Below the pieces are notes generated by a model. It worked only from the letters and a program-made list of their open reading frames with translations, had not been told where the DNA came from and did no database searches. Shown here piece by piece: positions 1 through 8,802 of a DNA stretch of 64,000 nucleotides. Position numbers and translations under genes: made by a program. The first letter of the stretch is position 1, and each line of letters starts with the position of its first letter. Source of the stretch: Kineosporia mesophila (GTDB lineage Bacteria > Actinomycetota > Actinomycetes > Actinomycetales > Kineosporiaceae); NCBI RefSeq assembly GCF_021129235.1, contig NZ_JAJOMA010000008.1, forward strand, positions 62,001 through 126,000, in the 5' to 3' direction.

Positions 1-1
1 A

Positions 2-1096
2 ACCGCGCCGGTCGTCCTGATCAGCGCCGATCTGCACTGCGCGTGGATGAACTCGGCAGCGGCCTCCCGGCTCGGGGTCCAGCCGGACGCATTCGGCCTG
101 GTGCGCGAGACGGCCTGGTTCGGGGCGAGCCAGAGGCTGCTGGAGATCTCGCCGCCGACCACGGCCCAGTTCCGGGCGGCCGCGCAGGCCGCGGCCCGGC
201 GGGGCATCGTCGGGGTGGTCGACTTCGAGAACAGCGACAACCTGAGCCAATGGACGCAGCGGGTCGCCGACGGGGTCGACAGCCTGCGGGTCGAGGCGGC
301 GGTCTGGCCCCAGAGGCTGGAGGCCGCGATCGCCGACGGCCGCCGTACGGGAGATCTTCTGGACGCCGGTGGTCTCCTCACGATGGGTCGCCTCAAGGTG
401 GTGGTCGACGGGTCGCTCAACACCCGCACCGCCCTGTGCTGGGATCCCTACCCGGGACTCGAGGGTGTCCACGGGTGTGGGGTCTCGACGGTCTCGCCGG
501 ACGAACTGCGGGACCTGCTGGTGCGGGCGCAGGCCCACGGGATCCGCGCTGCCGTGCACGCGATCGGCGACCGGGCGAACGCCGAGGTCATCGACATCTT
601 CGAGGAACTCGGCACCGGCGGGACCATCGAGCACGCGCAGCTCGTGGGCACGGACGACTTCGCCCGGTTCGCGCGTCTGGGGCTGGTGGCGAGTGTGCAG
701 CCCGAACACGCGATGGACGACCGGGACGTCGCCGATCGGCACTGGGCGGGGCGCACCGACCGGGCCTTCGCGTTCGGGTCCCTGCACGAGGCCGGGGTCA
801 CGCTCCGGTTCGGTTCGGACGCCCCGGTCTCGCCCCTCGACCCGTGGTTCGCCATCTCGGCGGCCACGGCGCGCAGTCGTGACGACCGCGCCCCGTGGCA
901 TCCGGAGCAACGGGTTCCGCTTGAGGTCGCCCTGGCGTCGAGCATGCGCGGCCGGCTCCGGCCCGCGACCGGTGACGTCGCGGATCTCGCTGTGCTGGAG
1001 GCCGATCCGCGCAGCGCGACGCCGGCCGCGCTGCGCTCGCTCCCCGTCGCGGCGACCCTGATCGCGGGCCGCTTCACCCACACCACACTCGGCTGA
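2..1096 (+). CDS. Amidohydrolase family protein (YtcJ-like), 5' end outside window
   Basis: This is the C-terminal part of a metal-dependent amidohydrolase of the Amidohydro_3/YtcJ type. The frame is open from base 2, before the first ATG at 47, and reads PVVLISADLHCAWMNSAA there, which is the usual mid-protein region of these enzymes. The gene therefore starts upstream of the window. Visible hallmarks are KVVVDGSLNTRTA, HAIGDRAN (metal or substrate histidine), IEHAQLV and the late FGSDAPVSPLDPW aspartate motif. The substrate is unknown; members hydrolyse C-N bonds in small amides and formamides. The last codons overlap the next start (TGATGA), so translation of the PaiB-like gene is probably coupled. 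Confidence 0.88.
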   Translation, partial: TAPVVLISADLHCAWMNSAAASRLGVQPDAFGLVRETAWFGASQRLLEISPPTTAQFRAAAQAAARRGIVGVVDFENSDNLSQWTQRVADGVDSLRVEAAVWPQRLEAAIADGRRTGDLLDAGGLLTMGRLKVVVDGSLNTRTALCWDPYPGLEGVHGCGVSTVSPDELRDLLVRAQAHGIRAAVHAIGDRANAEVIDIFEELGTGGTIEHAQLVGTDDFARFARLGLVASVQPEHAMDDRDVADRHWAGRTDRAFAFGSLHEAGVTLRFGSDAPVSPLDPWFAISAATARSRDDRAPWHPEQRVPLEVALASSMRGRLRPATGDVADLAVLEADPRSATPAALRSLPVAATLIAGRFTHTTLG

Positions 1097-1710
1097 TGAG
1101 ATTCACCGCCGACTACGCCATGACCGGCGAGAAGGACGTGAAGGACCTCATCCGCGCCTACCCCTGGGCCACGATGATCAGCCCGGGCCTGACCGTCTCC
1201 CACTACCCGTTGCTGCTGGACGAGGACGCCGACGGCATCGTGCTCCTGGGCCATGTGGGCCGCCCCGACGAACAGCTGCACGAACTGGGCCGGCACGAGC
1301 TGGTCGTGGTGTTCTACGGTCCCAGCGGTTACGTCTCGCCCGGCTGGTACGAGCTGCCCACGGGCGTGCCGACCTGGAACTTCGAGGTTGTCCACGCCTA
1401 CGGGGTGCCGGAGATCCTCGACGACGCCGAGAACCTGCGCGTACTGGAGAAACTCGTCGACCATTTCGAAGATCCGCTACCACATCCGTTCCGGATGCGC
1501 GCCACCCTGGCCAATGCCGCCTACGCCGACCGGATCGTCCGTGGGACCGTCGGTTTCCGCTTGCGGGTGAACCGGTTCGAGGCCAAGAACAAGATGAGCC
1601 AGGACAAGCCCCCACAGGTCGTGGACCGCATCACCGAAGCGCTCCGGAAGGAGGGACCGTACTTCAATCCGGAGCTCGCCCATCGGATCGAGTCCTCCCG
1701 GCAACGGTGA
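1096..1710 (+). CDS. PaiB-like FMN-binding negative transcriptional regulator family protein
   Basis: A 204-residue protein of the PaiB/FMN-binding split-barrel family. It carries the family signatures LLGHVGRPDEQ, VVFYGPSGYVSPGWY, VPTWNFEVVHAYG and a C-terminal KMSQDKPP, matching the usual length of about 200-210 residues. In Bacillus PaiB the family is linked to repression of sporulation and protease genes, but many members are simply flavin-binding proteins of unknown role. Its ATG overlaps the stop of the amidohydrolase by one base, which indicates an operon. It ends one base before the stop of the opposing deacetylase-like gene. Confidence 0.9.
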   Translation: MRFTADYAMTGEKDVKDLIRAYPWATMISPGLTVSHYPLLLDEDADGIVLLGHVGRPDEQLHELGRHELVVVFYGPSGYVSPGWYELPTGVPTWNFEVVHAYGVPEILDDAENLRVLEKLVDHFEDPLPHPFRMRATLANAAYADRIVRGTVGFRLRVNRFEAKNKMSQDKPPQVVDRITEALRKEGPYFNPELAHRIESSRQR

Positions 1711-2970
1711 TCACGCTCCGCGGAGGAAGGTTTTCCAGCCCTGGGCCGGGCGGGTGCCGGGCGGCAGCTCCCGGAGCCGGGCCAGGACGTGCGGGTCCTG
1801 CACGTCGAGCCAGTCCACGAACTGGCGGAACGACACCAGCTTCACACCGGGCTTCTTGGCCATCTCGACCAGGGCGTCCTCCGCGGCGTCCATGTAGATG
1901 CCGCCGTTCCACTGCTCGAAGTGGTTGCCGATGAACAAGGGTGCCCGGTTGCCCTGGTGCGCCCGCTCGAAACCGGCGAGATACGCGTCCCGGGCCTGGG
2001 CCCGCCACCGCGGCCGCAGGGCCGGGTCCCCGTGCATGTCCGCGCCGGACTGCTTGTACATCAGGTTGTAGTCCATCGAGAGCACATGCTTGCTCTTGCC
2101 CGGGGTGGCGTCGGGGAAGGGCAGCGCCTGGAGCGGAAGGTTCCACAGGCCGTGCTTCTTCGAGGGCCAGACCTGGGCCGCACCGGGCGATGAGGCGTCG
2201 TAGCGCCAGCCCAGGCGCTCGGCCGTGGGCAGGAGGTGGGTCTGGCCCTCCAGGCACGGGGTGCGGCCGCCGATCAGTTCCTTCTCGTAGTCGAACGGCA
2301 GCGGCGGCAGGTCGCGATCGCCGGTCGTGCCGGTGGTGGTCTTCCAGGTCTTGACGAAGTGCTTGGCCTGCTTGATCTCGCTGTCCCAGTCGGCGGCCGA
2401 CCATCGGGAGACTCCGTCGGCCCCGCAGAAGTGACCGTTGAAGTGCGTCCCGATCTCGTGCCCCTCCGTCCATGCCCGGCCGATCTGCCGCATGGTGGAG
2501 ATGACGTGCTTCGTGGTCAGGAACGAGATGTCCGAGGCCCCGACCGGGTGCCGGGGCGGGTGGTACAGCCGGCGGTGCCGCTCGGGCAGTGCGTAGATGC
2601 CCGACAGGAAGAAGGTCATGCTCGCGCCGTTCTCCTGGGCGAGCCGGCGGAAGCGCGGGAACAGTCCGCTGTCCAGGTTCGCCGAGCCGTCCCAGGAGAA
2701 CACCACGAACTGCGGCGGTACCTCACCCGGCTTCAGCCGTTTCCAGCGCGGCTGATGCGGCTGGGGGCCGGTGTCGGCCGTCGACCCGTCCCCGATGGGG
2801 CCCCCGGACGTCTTCGTCACCGTGGGCGTTCTGCGCGCCGACGTGGGCGGCGCACTGGTCCGCGGGGGATTCTCCTGGGCGGCCGGGGTACAGCCGGCGG
2901 TGACGGCAGCGGCGGAGGCGCCGATCAGGAAGGTGCGTCGCGACGGCGCACGACGGGGTGCGGGACTCAC
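1711..2970 (-). CDS. Tat-exported lipoprotein, polysaccharide deacetylase-like
   Basis: A 419-residue protein starting at GTG with GGAG just upstream. The N-terminus has a twin-arginine motif (PSRRTFLIG) followed by a lipobox-like AGC around residues 24-26, so it is probably folded in the cytoplasm, exported by Tat and lipid-anchored. A Ser/Thr/Pro-rich linker (about 30-70) leads to a NodB-like fold: FVVFSWDGSANLD sits where the TFDDG motif normally lies and GHEIGTHFNGHFC where the metal-binding H-x-x-x-H lies. The first aspartate pair is altered to WDGS, so deacetylase activity on chitin or peptidoglycan is doubtful. Related actinobacterial proteins are annotated only as deacetylase-like. 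Confidence 0.8.
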   Translation of the reverse strand: MSPAPRRAPSRRTFLIGASAAAVTAGCTPAAQENPPRTSAPPTSARRTPTVTKTSGGPIGDGSTADTGPQPHQPRWKRLKPGEVPPQFVVFSWDGSANLDSGLFPRFRRLAQENGASMTFFLSGIYALPERHRRLYHPPRHPVGASDISFLTTKHVISTMRQIGRAWTEGHEIGTHFNGHFCGADGVSRWSAADWDSEIKQAKHFVKTWKTTTGTTGDRDLPPLPFDYEKELIGGRTPCLEGQTHLLPTAERLGWRYDASSPGAAQVWPSKKHGLWNLPLQALPFPDATPGKSKHVLSMDYNLMYKQSGADMHGDPALRPRWRAQARDAYLAGFERAHQGNRAPLFIGNHFEQWNGGIYMDAAEDALVEMAKKPGVKLVSFRQFVDWLDVQDPHVLARLRELPPGTRPAQGWKTFLRGA

Positions 2971-3091
2971 AGGGACTCCAGGCGGGTTGCGGGCAGATCA
3001 CGTTCCGGGGTTCAGGGCCCGGGTTCTTGGATGCCGCAGTTGCGCCGGAAGTTCAGTTGATGCACAGAAAATTCATAGAGTTCCAGTCTCG

Positions 3092-3535
3092 TCACTTTCC
3101 GATTCCGGCTACGGTTCGCCGGCACACCTCGTCCCACGGGGTCGGCTCGATGCCGAACCGGGCCCGGGCGGCGGAGTCGTCGAGAACATACGGCCTGGTC
3201 CACTGGTAGCTCACCTCGGCGATCTCCCGCATGATCGGCGAGGCCAGGCCGAGGGTGCGCAGCAGCCGGGGTGACAGCCCGCGCGCCTTCACCGGAGGCC
3301 GGCCGGCGGTGGCGAGCATGTCGGTCAGGGCCTGGATCTGCGTCTTCGGCGGGTTCGAGGGCACGTGCCAGGCCCGGCCCTGGGCCTCCGGATCGGCCGC
3401 GGCCGCGATCAGCGTGCGGGCGACGTCGAGAACGTCGGTGAAGGTGTGCGGCAGATCGGTCCGGCCGATCATCGAGACGTTCTTGCCCTTGAGGGCATCG
3501 GGCAGCACCCGCGCGCTGACCCGGATCGGCACCGG
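3092..3535 (-). pseudogene. NAD-dependent epimerase/dehydratase, C-terminal fragment
   Basis: Reading leftward, about 145 residues resemble the C-terminal half of an extended SDR or NAD-dependent epimerase: SMIGRTDLPHTFTDVLDVAR, GRAWHVPSNPPKT and QWTRPYVLDDSAARARFG. The same architecture is seen complete in the gene at 8803-9735. The Rossmann half with GxxGxxG is missing. Upstream of about 3535 the frame turns into compositional noise where an unrelated fragment begins on the other strand. I read it as a gene that lost its 5' half by deletion; no start codon or Shine-Dalgarno is convincing. Confidence 0.72.
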
Positions 3536-3665
3536 CACCCCGGAGTCGGTGGTGTTCGTCGACGACGACCCCGGAAACGTCGCCGCCGCCACCTCGGCCG
3601 GCTGGACGGCCCATCTCTTCACCGGACTCGACGACCTGCGCCGCATTCTCGTCGCGACAGGTTGA
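3535..3665 (+). pseudogene. HAD-superfamily hydrolase, C-terminal fragment
   Basis: The last 43 codons of this frame read PESVVFVDDDPGNVAAATS followed by GWTAHLFTGLDDLRRIL and a stop. This is the classic third motif (DDxxxN) and C-terminal end of a HAD-IA hydrolase. Nothing upstream of about 3535 on this strand fits the rest of the enzyme; instead the frame runs antisense through the truncated epimerase. The two fragments are joined 5' side to 5' side, as expected if one deletion removed the heads of two divergent neighbours. Confidence 0.75.
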
Positions 3666-3681
3666 GGTGCCGGCTCCCCAC

Positions 3682-5085
3682 CTACTTCGGCGGCCGTGGA
3701 CCGAAGCGCCCGTCGGGCTTGCGCCGACCGGTCGTCCGGGGCGCAGAACGGTCGGTGACTGTCGTAGCGGATGTGGTCGGTAGGACACGGACCTCGGTAG
3801 CCTGGACCACACGGTCCCGGACCCTGGCCCACGCTTCATCAGTCACGCCTGGATAGAGCGCAGGGTTGATGCGGTCCAGGGCGATGGACAGGTCGTGCAC
3901 CGTCTGTTCGACTGTCTTCTGGGCCCGTGGAGTCGGGAGTCCCCAACTCGTCCCTTCGGCGATCAGATCGTTGAGGGCGACGTCTTCGACGAGATGCTTA
4001 CCATTCACATCCAGCGCGAAGCGCCGTGCCTCGCGTTCGTGGTGAAGGTGCATGGCCGTGTCGTACGCGGGGGCGAGGCTGACGCGGCTGCTGGGCGGCG
4101 AAGGAACGAGATGTTCTTGGCGTGCATGTCTGTGTTGCCGACCAGGTGGGAGAAAGTGGCCAGGCGCAACAGCTGGTCGCGGTCGCCCCCGTCGAGGCGG
4201 AGGACGTCGGCAGCGTGGCGGAGCGAGGGCATCCGCGAACCCCACTGGGATTTGCGATTCGGGTCGGCGGTGTTCAGGCCGATGGCCTGAGCCAGGTCTT
4301 CCTGGTGCAGACGCGGATCGGTGGTACCGGGCGCCTCGAACCGGCCGTCAGGCCGGGCATGCGGTCGTACCGGGAAACGGCTATGGCTCTGAGGTCTCCT
4401 TCCCCGAAGCAGATCACCTCTGCTTCCACGGTTGTCAATCCGAGATCGCGTGCGAGCGCCAGGCAGGCGACTTCGGTGTCGATGATGTCGCCGGCATCGG
4501 TGTCTTCAGGGGCGCTTCTCTTGACGATCCAGGTGGAGGCCGCGCCGTCCTTGCACGCGTACCAGGTGTCGCCGTTCTCAGTCGTTCCCCGGTGCAGTGC
4601 GACTTGGGAACCATGCCGGGCAAGGTGCTCGACTCGATGACATCGTCGAACCGGGCCGGCGAGAACTTGTCCGCAGAGCGGAGACGTTCGGCTACTTCGG
4701 CAAGGCTGAGTGGCTCGTAATGCCCCGCAGAAGTGGGATCACCGTGACCTCGTTCGACGAAGATCGCGGCGCCCGGCGTGTCGCGGCCATAGGCGGAGAT
4801 GAGACCGAGGGTGTCGTCGGGGGCGATACCCGCGGCCATCGCGTGGTTCGTTCTCGCATTGCCTTCGGGAAGGAGACCGTCCAGATAAGTTCTGACGAGC
4901 GCCGGCACGACTTTCGACCCGATCGGCAACTTCGCGGAGAGCACGCGGCTGCCAGGACCCCATCGCCGGATGCTCTCGACCGTCCAGGCCAAGGTCGGAT
5001 GAACCAGTCCGGAACGGGTCTCGCCGGTAAGGGTTGCGATGTGGGCGCCGTACAGCCATACGTCGAGTTGCGCGGGGCTAGTCAT
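3682..5085 (-). pseudogene. hipA: HipA-like serine/threonine kinase toxin, three frameshifts
   Basis: Read leftward from ATG 5085, the frame gives a HipA N-terminus (QLDVWLYGAHIATLTGE, LLPEGNAR, SSTLPGMVPK). The frame then has to be shifted three times to stay in the family. One base appears lost near 4602, after which come ENGDTWYACKDGAASTWIVK and VSRYDR. A second is lost near 4358, followed by LHQEDLAQAIG and FSHLVGNTDMHAKNIS. A third is lost near 4088, followed by APAYDTAM. The catalytic NTDMHAKN motif is intact in the sequence, but no full protein can be made. The start overlaps the hipB stop by eight bases. Three sequencing errors are the alternative explanation. Confidence 0.82.
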
Positions 5086-5401
5086 GGTCTGTCTCGTTGA
5101 TCTGCCGGTGGACCGAGGAGGGCGTCGGCCAGGAACCGTGGTTCGGGTCATGGGCCACGGTCATGGTTGCGTTCGGGAGGTTGAGGATCTCGAACAGGCG
5201 CAGTGCATAGAGATTTGGCTTTCCCGACTCGATCTCGTACACGTAGCGGCGGGAGATGCCCAGACGTTGCGCCAGCTCGTCCTGGGTCAGATTGTTGGCG
5301 TACCGCAAGCGGGCGACGAACGCTCCCAGGTCTTCGGGCGACCGGACCACGCCCCACGCGGCAGCTTGAAGGGCTTCGGGGGCGTCATCTCCGGTGGGCA
5401 T
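5078..5401 (-). CDS. hipB: HipB-like XRE-family antitoxin
   Basis: A 107-residue protein with a Cro/C1 helix-turn-helix over about residues 25-75 (FVARLRYANNLTQDELAQRL, GISRRYVYEIESGKPNLYA). This is the usual form of HipB antitoxins, which dimerise, bind operators in their own promoter and neutralise HipA. It is the first gene of the locus and its stop lies inside the hipA start, the standard hipBA arrangement. Because the hipA reading frame is broken, this antitoxin may now be orphaned. The upstream gap to the kinase-like gene is short and AT-richer than average. Confidence 0.82.
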   Translation of the reverse strand: MPTGDDAPEALQAAAWGVVRSPEDLGAFVARLRYANNLTQDELAQRLGISRRYVYEIESGKPNLYALRLFEILNLPNATMTVAHDPNHGSWPTPSSVHRQINETDHD

Positions 5402-5549
5402 CCAGCGTCCTTAGTGTGCGGATATTCTCCCATTGATGCAATGTGATGATTTCAGCCCATGGGTTGAGTGGGAGCATATTCGCGCATTGCCGGTCGGGAG
5501 CGGTGCGCCGTCGTTGCTGGTTTCCTGGTGGTGGACTGGAGTGAGAGGT

Positions 5550-6017
5550 ATGGCACGCGTCGTCTTCATGTGTGGGCCGGCCGGATCGGGGAAGTCGACG
5601 TTCGCCCGGCAGCTGGAGGGGCAGGGGATGGTGCGGCTCTCGTTCGATGTCGAACTGTGGCAGCGGGGGTTTCCGGGGGCGCTGCCGCCCGGGCCGGTCC
5701 GGGCCGAGGTCGAAAGCGATCTGAAAGACCGCCTGGTGAAGCTGGTCTCGGAGGGACGCGACGTCGTCCTGGATTTCTCGTTCTGGTCGCGGGCGATGCG
5801 TGACGACTACCGCAGCCTGCTCGAGCCGTTCGTCGTGGTACCCGAAACCATCTACCTGGCAACCGATCGCGAAACCGTTCTCCGGCGGGTGCGGGATCGG
5901 CGCGGGGTGCACGCGGACGATGCGGTGCTGAGCGAAGAGCTGGCGGCGCGGTACTTCGACGGGTTCGAGGTGCCGACCGAGACCGAGGGGCCCTTGCGTG
6001 TGATCCACCCTGTGTGA
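5550..6017 (+). CDS. P-loop ATPase / zeta-toxin-like small-molecule kinase (AAA_33)
   Basis: I chose ATG 5550 because GAGAGG stands just before it and the Walker A motif (FMCGPAGSGKST) then begins near residue 6, as in the family; an earlier in-frame ATG at 5433 would add 39 unrelated residues. The 155-residue product has Walker A, an LSFD segment, VVLDFSFWSR as Walker B-like strand and the lid arginines LRRVRDRRG. Such proteins phosphorylate small molecules or nucleotides and are often annotated as ATP-binding proteins. The substrate cannot be read from the sequence. It stands alone between hipB and the DUF1023 gene. Confidence 0.8.
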   Translation: MARVVFMCGPAGSGKSTFARQLEGQGMVRLSFDVELWQRGFPGALPPGPVRAEVESDLKDRLVKLVSEGRDVVLDFSFWSRAMRDDYRSLLEPFVVVPETIYLATDRETVLRRVRDRRGVHADDAVLSEELAARYFDGFEVPTETEGPLRVIHPV

Positions 6018-6088
6018 CCTGCTGATGGCCGGACGTGCCAATGGGGCGTTTGGTACTCTCTGAGCTGCGATTATGGGAGGGGCTCATG

Positions 6089-6115
6089 ATGAAATCGCAG
6101 GGTGGGAAGTGGTGA
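6089..6115 (+). other. Possible 8-residue leader peptide ahead of the DUF1023 gene
   Basis: A strong Shine-Dalgarno run (GGGAGGGG, 6075-6082) is placed six bases before ATG 6089, which opens the mini-frame MKSQGGKW and stops at TGA 6113-6115. That TGA overlaps the GTG at 6112 in the frame of the large gene (GTGA). The arrangement would couple translation of the large protein to the short peptide. It may also be chance. Confidence 0.3.
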
Positions 6116-8073
6116 GCGCGGCCTGGGCGCAGGTGCGCGACTGGCGGTCGAGCGATCTGGAGGGCGCGGCTCAGAACCTGCGTGACGTCGAGGATCGGCT
6201 GATCGACACGGGTGACGGCCTGAACAAGGTCGCGCCGCCGAGCTGGAGCGGTACGGCCTCCGACGGGGCCCGTGCGCAACTGGATCAGCTCAAGGAGCTG
6301 CTCGAGGACCGGATCGCCGAGGTGGCCGCGGTGCGGCGGGGGCTGCTGGACGCGTCGGACGGGGTGGTGGACGTCGAGCGGGCGGTGAAGCGGGCCGAGC
6401 AGTTCGCCGCGGACAACGGCCTGGAGATCACCGCGACGAACGTGCAGGACGTGCGCGGTCTGACCATGTGTTACGCCACCGAGCACGACGAGGAACTGGC
6501 CCGCGACGCGCGCTCACTCCTGGTGGACGAGTGCGCCGCGTACGTCGCGGAGGCGGTGCGCCGCGCCGGGGATGTCGATCAGGACCTGTCCCAGGTGCTG
6601 AACGGCCAGGTGATGAGCGGTGCGCTGGCCCAGTACGACTACCGGAGCCCGGACGACGCGGCGCTGCGCGGTGAGAACGCCGGCGTCGCCGACCTCTACG
6701 GCCAGCCGGCGAAAGACGCTACGCCGGCGCAGAACAAAGCCTGGTGGGACAGCCTCACGGAGGCCGAGAAGACGGAGATCCTCAAGGATCACCCGGACTG
6801 GATCAACAACCGCAACGGGCTGCCCGCCGACGTTCTCGATGCGGCCAGCACCGCCCTGCTGCCGGTCTACCAGGAACAGGTGAAGGATCAGCTCTGGTCG
6901 CTCAGGAACGAGCTCGCCGGGCTCGGTCCCGACGACAAGGACCGCAAGAAGGCCCTGGAGAAGGCCATCGGCGAACTCGAGGACAAGCGCGACTCGCTGG
7001 ACACCGTGGACCGTCTGGGCCGGCAGGACAGCACGATGATCCTCGGCCTGGACATCAGCAACCAGCGCGCTCAGGCCATCATCTCCAACGGGAACCCCGA
7101 CACCGCAGATCAGGTCGGCGTCTTCACGCCCGGCCTGACCTCGACCGTGCAGGACATGGACGGGTACGCCGAAGACATGCGCAAGATGCGGCTGGGCGCG
7201 GAACGTTCCCTGAACCGCGACCCGGCGACCGCCGGCGAGGACGTCGCCATGGTGACCTGGCTGGGGTATCAGGCCCCGCAGATCTCGGCCGAGAGCCTGA
7301 CCGACTTCGACGGTGACTCGGTGGCCATGGCCAACAGCGCCCGTACCGGCGGCGACCGCCTGGCCGAGTTCTACCAGGGCATCAACGTCAAGAACGACCA
7401 CGCGGACATCACCGCGCTCGGGCACTCCTACGGTTCCACCACCACCGGATACGCCCTGCAGCACGCGAACACCGGCGTGGACCGGGTGGCCTTCTTCGGC
7501 TCGCCGGGCCTCGGCGTCAACGACGTGAACGACCTGAAAGTGCCCTCGGGCAAGGTCTTCTACGAGGAAGCCAACTGGGACGGGGTCGGCGACCTGCAGC
7601 GCTTCGGCAAGGACCCGAGCGAGATGGACGGGGTCGTGCAGCTGGACACCAACGAGGTCCAGGACGCCCAGGAGGGCAAGCTCTCGGGCATCACGCTGCA
7701 CACCTCGTACCTCAACGAGGGCACGACCAGCCAGCACAACCTCCAGTCGCTCGTCGCGGGCCAGGAAGACCGGGTCGTGGAGGGTGACCACAACGTTCCG
7801 CTCGGGGAGATCCTCCGGGACAGCGCGACCAACCCCCTGGGGCCCGGCGGCGAGATCGGCGAGCGTCTGGGCGAGAAGATCGGCGAGGAACTGGTAGAGG
7901 TACGGGACTCGGCCGTTGACCTGGCCGAGACCGGGGCGGAGAAGGTGGCCGAGGGGTTCGCCGACGTCGCCGCCGGGGCGACGGAGAAGGGTTACGAGGT
8001 GCGCCAGGGCGTCGGCAGCATCTACGAGCAGCTCAAGCGGGCTGCGATGGGCGATCCGGGCGGGCTGCGGTGA
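6112..8073 (+). CDS. DUF1023-type alpha/beta hydrolase with WXG100-like N-terminal domain
   Basis: A protein of about 653 residues. The first 100 residues are helical and contain PSWSGTASDGARAQLDQLKE, the WxG-type turn found in ESX/type VII-associated proteins. The C-terminal half (about 330-560) is a DUF1023 alpha/beta hydrolase with the nucleophile elbow LGHSYGSTTTGYA and a late HTSY/DHNVPL region for the histidine. The tail (580-653) is Glu/Lys-rich and helical. Start choice: GTG 6112 is in frame, begins SAAWAQVR as in relatives and overlaps a mini-ORF stop; ATG 6073 is also open but has no ribosome site. The next gene overlaps by four bases (GTGA), so the two are co-translated. Secretion by a type VII system is inference. 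Confidence 0.83.
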   Translation: MSAAWAQVRDWRSSDLEGAAQNLRDVEDRLIDTGDGLNKVAPPSWSGTASDGARAQLDQLKELLEDRIAEVAAVRRGLLDASDGVVDVERAVKRAEQFAADNGLEITATNVQDVRGLTMCYATEHDEELARDARSLLVDECAAYVAEAVRRAGDVDQDLSQVLNGQVMSGALAQYDYRSPDDAALRGENAGVADLYGQPAKDATPAQNKAWWDSLTEAEKTEILKDHPDWINNRNGLPADVLDAASTALLPVYQEQVKDQLWSLRNELAGLGPDDKDRKKALEKAIGELEDKRDSLDTVDRLGRQDSTMILGLDISNQRAQAIISNGNPDTADQVGVFTPGLTSTVQDMDGYAEDMRKMRLGAERSLNRDPATAGEDVAMVTWLGYQAPQISAESLTDFDGDSVAMANSARTGGDRLAEFYQGINVKNDHADITALGHSYGSTTTGYALQHANTGVDRVAFFGSPGLGVNDVNDLKVPSGKVFYEEANWDGVGDLQRFGKDPSEMDGVVQLDTNEVQDAQEGKLSGITLHTSYLNEGTTSQHNLQSLVAGQEDRVVEGDHNVPLGEILRDSATNPLGPGGEIGERLGEKIGEELVEVRDSAVDLAETGAEKVAEGFADVAAGATEKGYEVRQGVGSIYEQLKRAAMGDPGGLR

Positions 8074-8672
8074 CAGTGATCAGGCGTGAACAACTGGCTC
8101 GACGAACCGGCAGCGTCATCGCTGCCCTGATAACCACCCTGACGGTCGCCCTGGCCGCGGCCGGGTGCGGTGGTGGAGGAGGAGAGACCGTGAGCGCGTC
8201 GATGTCGCAGGCGGACGCCGAGAAGGAACTGCAGTCGCGGCCCTCGTACGAACAGGGCTCGAAGGACTACCTGGCCATGCTCGCCGAGATGCGCGGGGTC
8301 TTCGACGAGCTGGCCCCCGACCTGAAATGGACGCAGAAAGAGCCGGCCGAGGTCAGTTCCGGCATCTGCGCCCCGCCCTTCCAGAAGATCGAGGCCGCCG
8401 AGTCGGGCACCTTCGAGGCCGGTTACGCGCAGGGGAGCACCCCGGACGCGGCCTGGCCCGAGGCGAAGCAGAAACTCATCGACATCGCCGCCCAGTACGG
8501 CTTCACCGTGGTCAACGAACTGAGGGACGCCCCCCAGGACCGGGCCATCACGATCAGCAACGGGCAGGACGGAACCGTGGAGTTCGGCGACTACGGCAAC
8601 ACCACGCTCGCCGTGAACGGCTCGTGCCTGCTCCACGAGAACGCAACGTCAGGAAACCCGAGTGGCGGCTGA
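8070..8672 (+). CDS. Secreted lipoprotein, LppA-like
   Basis: A 200-residue protein starting at GTG inside the stop of the DUF1023 gene. It has a basic start, a hydrophobic stretch (VIAALITTLTVALAAAGC) and a lipobox ending in AGC at about residues 31-33, so it should be anchored to the outer face of the membrane. The mature part is soluble, with two more cysteines (GICAPPF and GSCLL) that could pair. The pattern resembles actinobacterial LppA-like lipoproteins of unknown function. Tight coupling to the hydrolase gene suggests the two act together, for instance as enzyme and partner or immunity protein; that is inference only. Confidence 0.78.
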   Translation: MTVIRREQLARRTGSVIAALITTLTVALAAAGCGGGGGETVSASMSQADAEKELQSRPSYEQGSKDYLAMLAEMRGVFDELAPDLKWTQKEPAEVSSGICAPPFQKIEAAESGTFEAGYAQGSTPDAAWPEAKQKLIDIAAQYGFTVVNELRDAPQDRAITISNGQDGTVEFGDYGNTTLAVNGSCLLHENATSGNPSGG

Positions 8673-8802
8673 CGGCCCGATCCCGGATCCGCTGTACCCG
8701 TACGGCTCCCCACCACTGCCTCCACCCGCGTCCTGTGCGGGCGGGCGTCCATCATGGGAAGTGATCAGTCCTGGATCAGGCTTTTCCCTTGCCGCAGTAT
8801 CG

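Noticed and set aside
1711-2970. An active chitin or peptidoglycan deacetylase
   Set aside because: The first catalytic motif is altered (SWDGS in place of TFDDG), so the gene is described only as deacetylase-like.
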